64,000 nt of DNA from a virus. Shown here piece by piece: positions 23,476-31,589 of this stretch. The notes under the pieces are model-generated. The model did not search any database and had not been told where the DNA came from. It saw nothing but the letters and a program-made list of their open reading frames with translations. The first letter of the stretch is position 1, and each line of letters opens with the position of its first letter. The stretch lies in IMG/VR virus record IMGVR_UViG_3300007513_000952, positions 1 through 64,000 of that record. One strand, written 5' to 3'. Both the position numbers and the translations under genes were made by a program.

Positions 23476-23949
23476 ATGTTCGGACAAATTAGAATGATTT
23501 TTACCCTAATTATCATTATGGGTATAGCAGGTGCAGGTATGTATGTTTTCAAATTGAGAGCAGACAATGCCACACTTAAAGCAAACCAAATACAATTAGA
23601 AACTGCTATTACAGAACAGAACAAAGTTCTAGAACAACAAAAAGCAGATTTTGAAGCAATCATGGAAAGTAATAAAAAATTAAATGTCTTAATACAAACA
23701 TTTAAAAAAGATTTAGACGATTTAGATAAAAGATTTAATAAGAAAAAAAGAGATGTTGGCAAACTAGCAATAGCAAAAACAAAATCAGTTGAAAGAATTA
23801 TAAACAAAGGTGCTGAGAATGCCCAAAGATGTGTTGAGTTGGCATCAGGTGCTGAACACACAGAAGAAGAATTAAAAGCAACAAAACGATCGGAGATTAA
23901 TACGGAATGCCCAAGTTTAGCAAACCCGAGTTACGTACATTATGAGTAA
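23476..23949 (+). CDS. inner-membrane spanin-like protein (Rz-type)
   Basis: This 157-residue protein has an N-terminal membrane anchor (MIFTLIIIMGIAGAGMYVF) then a long coiled coil (ATLKANQIQLETAITEQNK through KKRDVGKLAIAKTKSVERI). Two Cys residues lie near the C-terminus. It overlaps the lipoprotein gene by 8 bases. Membrane-anchored coiled coil followed by an overlapping outer-membrane lipoprotein is the Rz/Rz1 arrangement. Function is inferred from layout, not from sequence family. Confidence 0.72.
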   Translation: MFGQIRMIFTLIIIMGIAGAGMYVFKLRADNATLKANQIQLETAITEQNKVLEQQKADFEAIMESNKKLNVLIQTFKKDLDDLDKRFNKKKRDVGKLAIAKTKSVERIINKGAENAQRCVELASGAEHTEEELKATKRSEINTECPSLANPSYVHYE

Positions 23950-24292
23950 AATTATTGCATTAGTATTAATAGTGTTTTTAACTGGTTGTTCAATCGGTGG
24001 TGAGAAAAAAATAAAAATATTTTCAGTCGAAGAGCCAAGACAAAAATTAGATTATCCAATGCCTACTGCATTACAACTTGAACAACTTAAATGGATAGTC
24101 ATTACAAGTGCAAACGCAGAAGAAGTATTTAAAAAATTAGAAGAAGCAGGAATTGACCCTGTATTATTTGGATTAACAGATAAAGATTTTGAAATGCTGG
24201 CAAAAAACTTTGCACAAATAAGACAAAAATTACAAGAAACTAACAATTTATTAGAAGAATACAAAAAATATTACGAAACGGAAAGTGAATAA
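23942..24292 (+). CDS. outer-membrane lipoprotein, spanin-like (Rz1-type)
   Basis: The 116-residue protein has a lipoprotein signal (SKIIALVLIVFLTGCSIGG) with lipobox LTGC. The rest is acidic and helical, with a coiled-coil end (IRQKLQETNNLLEEYKKYY). It is longer than typical Rz1 (about 60 residues), so it could also be another lipoprotein. The overlap with the coiled-coil membrane protein before it supports the spanin role. Confidence 0.72.
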   Translation: MSKIIALVLIVFLTGCSIGGEKKIKIFSVEEPRQKLDYPMPTALQLEQLKWIVITSANAEEVFKKLEEAGIDPVLFGLTDKDFEMLAKNFAQIRQKLQETNNLLEEYKKYYETESE

Positions 24293-24519
24293 TGTTTATC
24301 TTTCATTGGATTAAAGAATTTTTTTTAACAATATGGTTTTGGATCGTAGGACATCCTTTGGAACTAACTTATTGGTTTGAAGGAACTGAATTTAAAGTAC
24401 AAGTACGTAAATTTAAAGAAGTAAAACCAAATCATATTGTTTTTAAAAATATGGATACTGATAAACACGTTGTTGTTAAATCAGATGTACCAATCAAATA
24501 TATAGTAAGGGAAAAATAA
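24292..24519 (+). CDS. small membrane-anchored hypothetical protein
   Basis: This 75-residue protein starts on the preceding stop. A Trp/Phe-rich hydrophobic N-terminus (FIFHWIKEFFLTIWFWIVG) is followed by a beta-rich domain (VQVRKFKEVKPNHIVFKNM, HVVVKSDVPIKYIVREK). It lies in the lysis-like block and may be an accessory membrane protein. No family recognised. Confidence 0.68.
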   Translation: MFIFHWIKEFFLTIWFWIVGHPLELTYWFEGTEFKVQVRKFKEVKPNHIVFKNMDTDKHVVVKSDVPIKYIVREK

Positions 24520-24956
24520 TGTACGAATATAGATGTAAAGTGTTAAAAGTAATTGACGGTGATACTGTTGATGTTGATATTGACTTAGGTTTTGGTACGT
24601 GGATACACAATGAACGTGTTAGAATTATGGGAATAGACACACCTGAATCAAGAACAAGCAATGACATAGAAAAGAAATTTGGATTAGCGGCTAAAAATAG
24701 ATTACAAGAGTTATTAGGTGAGAATGCTATTTTAAAAACACAAGTAAGCAAAAAAGGTGAAGATATGAAGGGTAAATTTGGACGTATCCTAGGTAATTTT
24801 AAAACTGAAGATGGGCGTATATGTGCAACTATACTTTGTGAAGAAGGTCATGCTGTGGCTTATTTTGGTGGTGCTAAAGAAGATATACACGAACAACACA
24901 TTAAAAATAGAAAAAAACTTGTTAAAGAGGGTCTAGTTGAAGGCCCAATTCAATAA
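24519..24956 (+). CDS. thermonuclease-family (SNase-like) nuclease
   Basis: Staphylococcal-nuclease-type enzymes are Ca2+-dependent phosphodiesterases. The protein of 145 residues shows CKVLKVIDGDTVDVDIDLG (metal Asp), ERVRIMGIDTPESR (catalytic Arg and the next Glu), and KFGRILGNF (second Arg). The family's key Asp/Arg/Glu/Arg set is present. No signal peptide is seen, so it acts in the cytoplasm. It may help degrade host DNA. It starts on the preceding stop. Confidence 0.9.
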   Translation: MYEYRCKVLKVIDGDTVDVDIDLGFGTWIHNERVRIMGIDTPESRTSNDIEKKFGLAAKNRLQELLGENAILKTQVSKKGEDMKGKFGRILGNFKTEDGRICATILCEEGHAVAYFGGAKEDIHEQHIKNRKKLVKEGLVEGPIQ

Positions 24957-24959
24957 ATA
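24954..24959 (+). promoter_or_regulatory. late-type promoter core TAAATA with Shine-Dalgarno-like leader
   Basis: CAATAAATACG overlaps the nuclease stop. AAAAAGGAAA follows and ATG 24978 is 18 bases downstream of the core. Confidence 0.5.
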
Positions 24960-24977
24960 CGTATAAAAAGGAAAAAC

Positions 24978-25568
24978 ATGGAATTTATAATAACACTTGC
25001 AATGAAATTTTGGCAATGGACTTTAGTGATTGTTTTTATTCTAATAGGTTGGCTTATAAACGTATTAGATAAAAGAAAACCACCTAAAGTAGAATTTACA
25101 TATAAAGAATTTCCACATATGCAACCATTAAAAATATCTACAAAAGGTATAGGATTTTTTAAAGGTATATTAATGTGGATACTATCAACAAGAAACTGGA
25201 CTGTCACAAAAGATTGGTACTACAACATAAACGGAACTGATTACGTAATACCTGCAGGATTTACATTTGATGGTGCAAGTATTCCAAAATTCCTAAGAAC
25301 TTTTTTCTCTCCAGTTGGAGTATTATTAATGGGTGGACTTGTACACGACTACGGTTACAAGTATCAAACACTACTTCTTAAAAACAAAAAAGAAACTATT
25401 GGCATTAAAGATCAAAAATGGATGGATAAAACATTCAGAGATATTAACATCTTTGTTAACGGGTTTTATACTATGAACTACCTATCATATTGGTCATTGA
25501 GACTTGGCGGTTTTATGGCATGGAACGGACACAGAAAAAGAAATGCTAAAATTGAAGGTATAAAATAA
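24978..25568 (+). CDS. DUF1353 family membrane-anchored protein
   Basis: This 196-residue protein has an N-terminal membrane helix (WTLVIVFILIGWLINVL) then the DUF1353 core: YVIPAGFTFDGASIPKFLR and LVHDYGYKY (conserved HDYGY). The family is common in phages and prophages; its function is unknown, though it often sits near lysis genes as here. It ends immediately before the holin-like gene. Confidence 0.88.
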   Translation: MEFIITLAMKFWQWTLVIVFILIGWLINVLDKRKPPKVEFTYKEFPHMQPLKISTKGIGFFKGILMWILSTRNWTVTKDWYYNINGTDYVIPAGFTFDGASIPKFLRTFFSPVGVLLMGGLVHDYGYKYQTLLLKNKKETIGIKDQKWMDKTFRDINIFVNGFYTMNYLSYWSLRLGGFMAWNGHRKRNAKIEGIK

Positions 25569-25891
25569 TGGCTGACGATTTAGTTAAAGTTAAAAAAACT
25601 ACAGAAGAATACGAATTAAAAAAAAGCGATCTTGTTCCAGAAACTGGTGATGACGCTCCTACGGTAACAAATAAAATTGCAGGATTATTAGATAAATTTA
25701 GAGTTATTCCTCGACTAGTAATGTTGGCCTACATCTTTGCTTTTTATACATCAGTTAAATGGTTTATGGGTTTAGAAGATCCAACAAATGCTCAAGCTAT
25801 GTTTATATCAACAATAGTTGGTGCCGGTGCGGCATTCTTTGGATTGTATGTTGGTAAGCCAGGAGCAACACTTCCAAAAAACAAAAAATAA
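25568..25891 (+). CDS. holin-like two-TM protein
   Basis: This 107-residue protein has a charged N-terminus (LVKVKKTTEEYELKKSDL), then two membrane helices, RLVMLAYIFAFYTSVKWFM and FISTIVGAGAAFFGLYV, with a polar C-terminal tail (GATLPKNKK). Two-helix small phage proteins beside an endolysin and spanins are typical holins. It starts on the DUF1353 stop. Function is inferred from topology and neighbours. Confidence 0.65.
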   Translation: MADDLVKVKKTTEEYELKKSDLVPETGDDAPTVTNKIAGLLDKFRVIPRLVMLAYIFAFYTSVKWFMGLEDPTNAQAMFISTIVGAGAAFFGLYVGKPGATLPKNKK

Positions 25892-25901
25892 TTACCAAAC
25901 A

Positions 25902-25929
25902 TTGACAATTCACAGATCTGTAATATAAT
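25902..25929 (+). promoter_or_regulatory. perfect sigma70 promoter TTGACA-N16-TATAAT
   Basis: TTGACA (25902-25907) and TATAAT (25924-25929) are separated by 16 bases. The -10 ends 11 bases before ATG 25941, so the leader would be at most a few bases. Confidence 0.85.
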
Positions 25930-25940
25930 AATTACTGTAA

Positions 25941-26783
25941 ATGAAGAATTATTATGATATGCTAGGTGTGGCTGAAAACGCATCTAATGACCAAATAAAA
26001 AAGGCTTTTAAAAGTATTGCTAAAAAAGAACACCCAGATCGTGGTGGCGATGAAGTAAAATTTAAAGAAGCCAACGAAGCATACGACACATTAAAAGATA
26101 CAAAGAAAAGACACGAGTATGATACTGTAAGAAAGTATGGTCAAAGTATGGGTGGACAAGGTGGAAACTTCCATTTTACTTCAGAAGACTTTTTTGGCGA
26201 TGATATATTTGAAAATTTCTTTTCTGGATTTGGCGGACCTAATGTGCGAACAAGATTCCGTCAAAGACAACGTGCAAACAAATCAGTAAATGTACGTATG
26301 GCAATATCAATTAAAGAAGCAATGAATAGTATGGAAAAAACTATTAACTATAGATTGCCATCAGGCAAAGAAGAATTTGCCACAGTTAAAATACCTGCTG
26401 GTATACAACATGGAGTAACTTTCAAATATAAAGGTATGGGAGATAATTCACTTAAAAGTATACCACGTGGAGATTTATTAGTACAAATGAGTGTATTAGA
26501 TTCTGATGGTTATACAAGAGACGGAAACGACTTACATACTAATAAAACTATTGATTGTTTTCAAGCTATAAGAGGATGTGTAATAGAATTAAAAACATTA
26601 ACTGATTCTACTATAAAAGTGCAAGTACCTGCAGGCACACAACCAGATACATTAATTGCTTGTAAGGGACAAGGTATGCCTATACACAAAACGTTAAATA
26701 TTAGAGGAAATCTGTATGTGAAAATTATAGTTTTAATTCCACAACTATCAGCTGGTGACTTAAAGAAAATAAAAGATTTATGA
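25941..26783 (+). CDS. dnaJ: DnaJ-family co-chaperone (type II, J domain plus C-terminal domains)
   Basis: J-domain proteins stimulate DnaK ATPase and deliver clients. The 280-residue protein begins with the J domain (YYDMLGVAENASNDQIKKAF) with the essential HPD in KKEHPDRGGDE. A Gly/Phe region follows (FENFFSGFGG), then C-terminal substrate-binding domains (VKIPAGIQHGVTFKYKGMGD and QVPAGTQPD). The zinc-finger repeats of DnaJ are missing, so it is a CbpA-type. Its strong promoter suggests early expression. It would act with host DnaK. Confidence 0.93.
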   Translation: MKNYYDMLGVAENASNDQIKKAFKSIAKKEHPDRGGDEVKFKEANEAYDTLKDTKKRHEYDTVRKYGQSMGGQGGNFHFTSEDFFGDDIFENFFSGFGGPNVRTRFRQRQRANKSVNVRMAISIKEAMNSMEKTINYRLPSGKEEFATVKIPAGIQHGVTFKYKGMGDNSLKSIPRGDLLVQMSVLDSDGYTRDGNDLHTNKTIDCFQAIRGCVIELKTLTDSTIKVQVPAGTQPDTLIACKGQGMPIHKTLNIRGNLYVKIIVLIPQLSAGDLKKIKDL

Positions 26784-27283
26784 TACAATTATTCTCATGG
26801 CCACATCAAGTATTAAATGAAGTAAGTTCTGTTTGGACTAAAGAAGATTCTATTAAAGGTTACAATGACATAGAACAATTTGAAAATGATATGATAAAAT
26901 TTATGTTAGAAAATAAAGGAATGGGTCTTGCGGCAAACCAAATAGGGATTACCAAGCGATTCTTTGCAATTGGTAGTGATACGTTTGACAAATTTAAAAA
27001 ACCTGTTATAATATGGAATCCACGGGTGATAACAGAAAGTGAAGAAAAAGTTATACACGAGGAAGGGTGTTTAAGTTTTAAAGGCATCTTTATAAAAGTA
27101 GAAAGACCAAAAGTAATAGAAGTAGAATATGAAACAACGCAAGAAACAAAAGAAACAGCAAGACTGGACAACATGGAATCCAAGTGTTTCCAACATGAAC
27201 TTGATCACCTTGAAGGTATTACGTTTAATAAAAGAATTAGTAAATTACGATGGGACATGGCAAAGAAAAAAATAACAGGATAA
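26780..27283 (+). CDS. def: peptide deformylase
   Basis: It removes the formyl group from nascent N-terminal Met. The 167-residue enzyme has the three motifs: GMGLAANQIG, EEGCLSF (metal Cys) and QHELDHLEG (metal His pair and catalytic Glu). The start shares ATGA with dnaJ. Phage deformylases are known in marine T4-like phages, where they are thought to aid rapid processing of phage or photosystem proteins; here no photosystem gene is visible. All active-site residues are intact. Confidence 0.95.
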   Translation: MIQLFSWPHQVLNEVSSVWTKEDSIKGYNDIEQFENDMIKFMLENKGMGLAANQIGITKRFFAIGSDTFDKFKKPVIIWNPRVITESEEKVIHEEGCLSFKGIFIKVERPKVIEVEYETTQETKETARLDNMESKCFQHELDHLEGITFNKRISKLRWDMAKKKITG

Positions 27284-27498
27284 AAAAGAAAAAGGTATGG
27301 AAAATTTTAGATGGAACTTACAAGAAACCAATAGGCAAAGAGGATGTAGAGAGACTAATAGCGGCAGTACAACAGGAATGCTATTGGGACGACAGAGATG
27401 TGGAAACTTGGGACGAAATAAACTCGGGCAAAATAGATTGGAGTGGAGATGTTAGAAGCAAACGAAAGCCTAGAAAACATATTCGAAAACGCAGTTAA
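27250..27498 (+). CDS. small basic hypothetical protein
   Basis: This 82-residue protein overlaps both the deformylase end and, in another frame, the first 50 bases of clpA. It is basic at both ends (KEKNNRIKKKKVWKIL and RSKRKPRKHIRKRS), with a VERLIAAVQQECYWDDRD middle. Its start codon could be a little further in. Coupled position suggests it is real; function unknown. Confidence 0.55.
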   Translation: MGHGKEKNNRIKKKKVWKILDGTYKKPIGKEDVERLIAAVQQECYWDDRDVETWDEINSGKIDWSGDVRSKRKPRKHIRKRS

Positions 27499-29791
27499 AG
27501 AAGCAGAGAATAGAAAACACGAATACGTTACTATTGAACACGTACTTCTTGCACTTATAAAAGACGAACATATTAGCACAACACTAACTGAATTTAAAAT
27601 AAATGTTGCAGGACTAATAAAAGATATTGCAGAATACCTTGATACTAAATGTAATGATATTATTTCAAAAGCTACAACTAAGGTAGTTCCAAGAAAAACT
27701 GCTTCATTAGAAAGATTAATGAATAGAGCGTTTACTCAAGCACTATTCCAAGGTAGACAAGATGTATCATCAATTGATATTTTAATATCTATATTTTCTG
27801 AAAAGAAAAGTTATGGTGCATTTTTCTTAAAGAAACATCAAGTAAACAAACAAGATTTACTTGATTTAGTATCAACTGAAACTATACTCGATGAAGGTAT
27901 GGCAACTTTAGGTGGAGGTTTAAGTGGAGGTCAACCACAATCAGAACAAAAACTAAGACCTAACCAAGCAGATAGAGTATTAAAGAGTTATTGTGAAAAT
28001 TTAAACCAAAAATATTTTGATAAGAAAATTGATCCTGTTATAGGCAGAGAAGACGAAACAAATCAATTAAAACAGATATTAGCAAGAAGAAATAAAAATA
28101 ATGTATTAATAGTAGGTGATCCTGGTGTTGGTAAGACAGCAGTGGTAGAAGGACTAGCAAGACGTATTGCAAAAAACAAAGATGATGTACCTGAATACAT
28201 TAAGGATCACATAGTTTGGAATTTAGATGTAAACTCTTTAATAGCAGGATCTAAATTTAGAGGAGATTTTGAAGAAAGATTAAAACTAATTGTAAATGCA
28301 TTAGACCAAAAAGGCAAATCGATATTGTTTATTGATGAAGCACATATGATGGTTGGTGCTGGTGCTACTGGAAGTGGTAATAGCATGGATATGGCTAATA
28401 TGATTAAACCTGCATTACTAAAAGGTAACATAAAAGTAATTGCATCTACTACATGGGAAGAATATAGAAAATATTTTGAAAAAGATAGAGCATTAATGAG
28501 AAGGTTCCAAAGATTACAAATAGGTGAGCCTAAAAATGAAACTGCGATTAAAATATTAAAAGGTGTAAAACAATATTATGAAAAGTTTCATAAATGCACA
28601 ATTACTGATGAGGCTTGTGAAGACGCAGTAGAATATTCATCAAAATTTATAGCAGATAAAAAATTACCTGACAAAGCAATTGATATTATCGACGTTGCCT
28701 GTGCAAGATTAAGATTAAATGGAACTAAAGATGGTAAAATAGATCACGAAGAAATTATACACGAGATTGCGGCAATAACTGGTATTAGTATTGAACAATT
28801 ATCTCAAAAACAAGCAAGTAATTTAAAAACATTAGAAGAAAAAATGAAATTACAAGTGTTTGGGCAAGATAAAGCAATTAACACTATTGTAGACAAAATA
28901 TTAGTTGCAAGAGCAGGATTAAAAACTTTAAACAAACCAATTGGTTCATTTTTATTTTTAGGACCAACAGGTTGTGGTAAAACTGAAACTGCAAGACAAT
29001 TAGCAAAAACTTTAGGTGTTGAACTATTAAGATTTGACATGTCAGAATATCAAGAGAAACATTCTATTGCAAAACTAATTGGATCACCTCCAGGTTACGT
29101 TGGATTTGAAGATACTACAATGGGTGGTGGTATGTTTATAAACGAAGTAGAAAAAAATCCACACGCAGTTGTATTATTTGATGAAGTAGAAAAAGCACAT
29201 CGTGATGTATCTAATATGTTGTTACAAGTTATGGACTATGGTACAGTGACTGGTTCTAATGGTAAAAAAGCAGATTGTAGGAATATTACACTTATTATGA
29301 CTTCTAACCTAGGTGCAGAAGAAATGGAAAGAAACAGTATTGGCTTTGGTCCTAGTGAAAGAACAGGCGAAGATGATGCCGCATTAAAACGATTCTTCCC
29401 ACCAGAATTTAGAAACAGATTAGATGCAACAATTAAATTTGATAAACTAGCAAAAGACACAATGAAATTAATTGTTAAAAAATTCTTAGCAGAACTTAAT
29501 GCAATGACCATTGAGAAAAATGTAGAAGTTAATGCTACCAACGAAGCTATTGAATTTTTAATTAAAAAAGGATTTAATTCTAAAATGGGAGCAAGACCTT
29601 TACAAAGAGTTATTGATGATGAAATTAAAAAACCATTATCTCGAATGATCTTGTTTGGTGAACTTACAGAAGGCGGAATGGTAGAAGTAAATTTATCTAA
29701 CGACGTTATACCAAAACTTACAGTTGCATTTAAAACAACTAAAATTATAGATAATTTTAAACCTAAAATTAAAAATGAGAATCCATCATAA
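27449..29791 (+). CDS. clpA: ClpA-type AAA+ unfoldase with ClpP-binding loop
   Basis: ClpA unfolds substrates and feeds them to ClpP. I start at ATG 27449, after GGAGTGGAG (the upstream GTG at 27443 is an alternative); the length of 780 residues fits ClpA. The N-domain (ENAVKEAENRKHEYVTIEHV) is followed by AAA1 with GDPGVGKTA (about residue 222) and ILFIDEAHM, and AAA2 with GPTGCGKTE (about 505) and LFDEVEKAH. No ClpB-type middle domain is visible. A SIGFGPSE loop near residue 630 matches the IGF/IGL tripeptide used to bind ClpP. No phage ClpP is seen here, so it would use the host's. Confidence 0.95.
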   Translation: MLEANESLENIFENAVKEAENRKHEYVTIEHVLLALIKDEHISTTLTEFKINVAGLIKDIAEYLDTKCNDIISKATTKVVPRKTASLERLMNRAFTQALFQGRQDVSSIDILISIFSEKKSYGAFFLKKHQVNKQDLLDLVSTETILDEGMATLGGGLSGGQPQSEQKLRPNQADRVLKSYCENLNQKYFDKKIDPVIGREDETNQLKQILARRNKNNVLIVGDPGVGKTAVVEGLARRIAKNKDDVPEYIKDHIVWNLDVNSLIAGSKFRGDFEERLKLIVNALDQKGKSILFIDEAHMMVGAGATGSGNSMDMANMIKPALLKGNIKVIASTTWEEYRKYFEKDRALMRRFQRLQIGEPKNETAIKILKGVKQYYEKFHKCTITDEACEDAVEYSSKFIADKKLPDKAIDIIDVACARLRLNGTKDGKIDHEEIIHEIAAITGISIEQLSQKQASNLKTLEEKMKLQVFGQDKAINTIVDKILVARAGLKTLNKPIGSFLFLGPTGCGKTETARQLAKTLGVELLRFDMSEYQEKHSIAKLIGSPPGYVGFEDTTMGGGMFINEVEKNPHAVVLFDEVEKAHRDVSNMLLQVMDYGTVTGSNGKKADCRNITLIMTSNLGAEEMERNSIGFGPSERTGEDDAALKRFFPPEFRNRLDATIKFDKLAKDTMKLIVKKFLAELNAMTIEKNVEVNATNEAIEFLIKKGFNSKMGARPLQRVIDDEIKKPLSRMILFGELTEGGMVEVNLSNDVIPKLTVAFKTTKIIDNFKPKIKNENPS

Positions 29792-30455
29792 TAAATTATA
29801 TTACGGTAAGTACCAATTTAAAAATATCTTTAAAATGCCATGGGCAGGTATTTTATATCCCACAACAGATCAAAAACTTTTAGAGATGATTCAAGGTAAA
29901 GATAAAAGTGTAAGGTATCTTAATACAAAATGGTATAAAACATCACCAGATGTAATTAAATTAGCACAATTTATTTTAGATCATAGAACAAAAATGAAAT
30001 TTAGGCTACAACAAAAGTATGCAATTTTTTATTCTAATAAAAGTCTGGCACAATTATTAATTGAAACATTTTGGGATTCTTGGTATGGAGCAAAAAGCAT
30101 TGATCCAAAATATAATAAATTAGGTAAAAATACAATTGGGTGTCGAAGATTACCACACGACAAATATCAATATCAAATACATTTAAAGAAAGACGTACAT
30201 CAACATATTACAAAACAAGAAAGACAAAACCTATGGCACTTCTTAGAACGAAATGTGGATAACTGTTTAGTTACTAACAAATATGTATTAGACTATCTTG
30301 AAGGAAAATATCCACATTGTTATCACGGGTATTTTTATGTAAGTGAGCAAAAAATGTTAACTCCAATCTATATGTTAGCACAAAAAGCAATAGATAAAGT
30401 TATAAAATATGTAAAAATAAAAAATGAAAGCAATAAAAAAATTAAAAGAAAATAA
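29775..30455 (+). CDS. hypothetical protein
   Basis: This 226-residue, basic, aromatic-rich protein overlaps the end of clpA by 17 bases. Landmarks are YYGKYQFKNIFKMPWAGIL, an IETFWDSWYGAKSI segment, TIGCRRLPHDKYQYQIHLKK (Cys, His and Arg clustered) and a C-terminal NESNKKIKRK. It may bind nucleic acid because of its charge. No family recognised. Confidence 0.65.
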   Translation: MRIHHNKLYYGKYQFKNIFKMPWAGILYPTTDQKLLEMIQGKDKSVRYLNTKWYKTSPDVIKLAQFILDHRTKMKFRLQQKYAIFYSNKSLAQLLIETFWDSWYGAKSIDPKYNKLGKNTIGCRRLPHDKYQYQIHLKKDVHQHITKQERQNLWHFLERNVDNCLVTNKYVLDYLEGKYPHCYHGYFYVSEQKMLTPIYMLAQKAIDKVIKYVKIKNESNKKIKRK

Positions 30456-30720
30456 TATATTTGGGGAAGATTCTATTGTAGAGTCCTTTATTGAAAAACA
30501 ATTATGGGGAACACCGTTTTTTAAGAAAGCATATTTACGAGTAAAAATTGCAAAAAATAATTATTGTATTTGTGAAGAACGTGGTGAGGCTGACGGTAAA
30601 GCACACAAAATAAAATACATTAATATACTGACTGTTGATGGGCAAGAACCAAACGAATTGGCCGCAGTATATGGATTAGGTCCAAAAACCGAAAGATTCA
30701 AGAAGCATAGAAACAAATAA
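30424..30720 (+). CDS. hypothetical protein
   Basis: This 98-residue protein overlaps the preceding gene by 32 bases. Features are LKENNIFGEDSIVESFIEKQ, a CICEERGEADGKAHKIKYIN segment and a basic C-terminus (KTERFKKHRNK). No recognised motif. Its stop is followed at once by a TAAATA promoter for the next gene. Confidence 0.65.
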   Translation: MKAIKKLKENNIFGEDSIVESFIEKQLWGTPFFKKAYLRVKIAKNNYCICEERGEADGKAHKIKYINILTVDGQEPNELAAVYGLGPKTERFKKHRNK

Positions 30721-30723
30721 ATA
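30718..30723 (+). promoter_or_regulatory. late-type promoter core TAAATA
   Basis: CAAATAAATAAC overlaps the preceding stop and ends 7 bases before ATG 30731, which codes a structural-type protein. Confidence 0.5.
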
Positions 30724-30730
30724 ACAACAA

Positions 30731-31306
30731 ATGGCACAGACAAGCACAACAGTATTAGCATCAAAGTCACATAAAGCAAACGTAACAGGTACGGATATCA
30801 GTTTTACTGCTACAGGTAGTGAATATAAAATTTCAGCAACAAGCACTACATTAAACAATTTTGCGGTACGTGATTTAATTACAGTATCAGGAACTACAAA
30901 CAACAATTCAACGTTTACTGTAAAAACTGTATCATCTAGCACAGAACTTATTGTCGAAGAAATTGTTACAACAGAAACATCAGATGGTTCTACTACAACT
31001 ACTTTAGATCATACTGGATTTGTTTCTAATAAAATTAAAGGTGATGGATATTATTCACAACCAGACGGTGTACATACTGTGGCACACAAAGTTTCTGCAA
31101 CATTAACTGGTGCAATTAAAATGCAGGGTTCACTTGCAACAACACCATCTGAAGATGACTGGTTTGATATTTCAGGCACTACATTTACAACAGATCAAAG
31201 CACTACAATATCTAGTTCCAATTTTACTGGCAATTTTGTTTGGGTTAGAGCAAAAGCAACATCAGTTACAGCCGGTACAATAACTTCTACACAATTAAAT
31301 CACTAA
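30731..31306 (+). CDS. virion structural-like beta-rich protein
   Basis: This 191-residue Thr/Ser-rich protein (TDISFTATGSEYKISATST, NNSTFTVKTVSSSTELIVEE) ends with a domain containing GNFVWVRAKATSVTAGTITS, which resembles decoration, tail-tube or fibre-associated modules. It has a late-type promoter. No Cys or membrane segment. It is probably a virion component but I cannot say which. Confidence 0.68.
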   Translation: MAQTSTTVLASKSHKANVTGTDISFTATGSEYKISATSTTLNNFAVRDLITVSGTTNNNSTFTVKTVSSSTELIVEEIVTTETSDGSTTTTLDHTGFVSNKIKGDGYYSQPDGVHTVAHKVSATLTGAIKMQGSLATTPSEDDWFDISGTTFTTDQSTTISSSNFTGNFVWVRAKATSVTAGTITSTQLNH

Positions 31307-31368
31307 CTTATCCACAATTACCAAAAATAAACCGTTGATTTACTAGGTCTATATAAGACCAACTTTGG

Positions 31369-31396
31369 TTGACATTTACCATTAATATGCTATACT
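31369..31396 (+). promoter_or_regulatory. sigma70-type promoter TTGACA-N16-TATACT
   Basis: TTGACA (31369-31374) and TATACT (31391-31396) are 16 bases apart. ATG 31404 lies 7 bases beyond the -10. A small inverted repeat (31346-31360) sits just upstream. Confidence 0.75.
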
Positions 31397-31403
31397 AGTA
31401 TTA

Positions 31404-31589
31404 ATGGACGATAAAGAAATTGAAAAAATACAAACAATAGATATTACAGTTACAGCTGAATCATTAGATGCTCATGTAATTTGTCTAAGACAAAATGGGT
31501 ATTCCGTACAAAAAGCATATTATAGATTAACACAATTAGCAATAGCATTTTTATTAGGTGCATTTATAATGGGTACTATATTAAAATGA
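31404..31589 (+). CDS. small single-TM protein upstream of the protease
   Basis: This 61-residue protein has a polar N-terminus with QTIDITVTAESLDAHVICLR and a C-terminal membrane helix (QLAIAFLLGAFIMGTILK). Its stop overlaps the next start (ATGA), so it is expressed with the lipoprotein protease. It could be an export or immunity partner; that is speculation. Confidence 0.65.
   Translation: MDDKEIEKIQTIDITVTAESLDAHVICLRQNGYSVQKAYYRLTQLAIAFLLGAFIMGTILK

Noticed and set aside
31346-31360. GGTCT-ATATA-AGACC hairpin as a terminator
   Set aside because: The stem is only 5 bp and no U-run follows. It directly abuts the promoter at 31369, so a spacer or weak operator is as likely.
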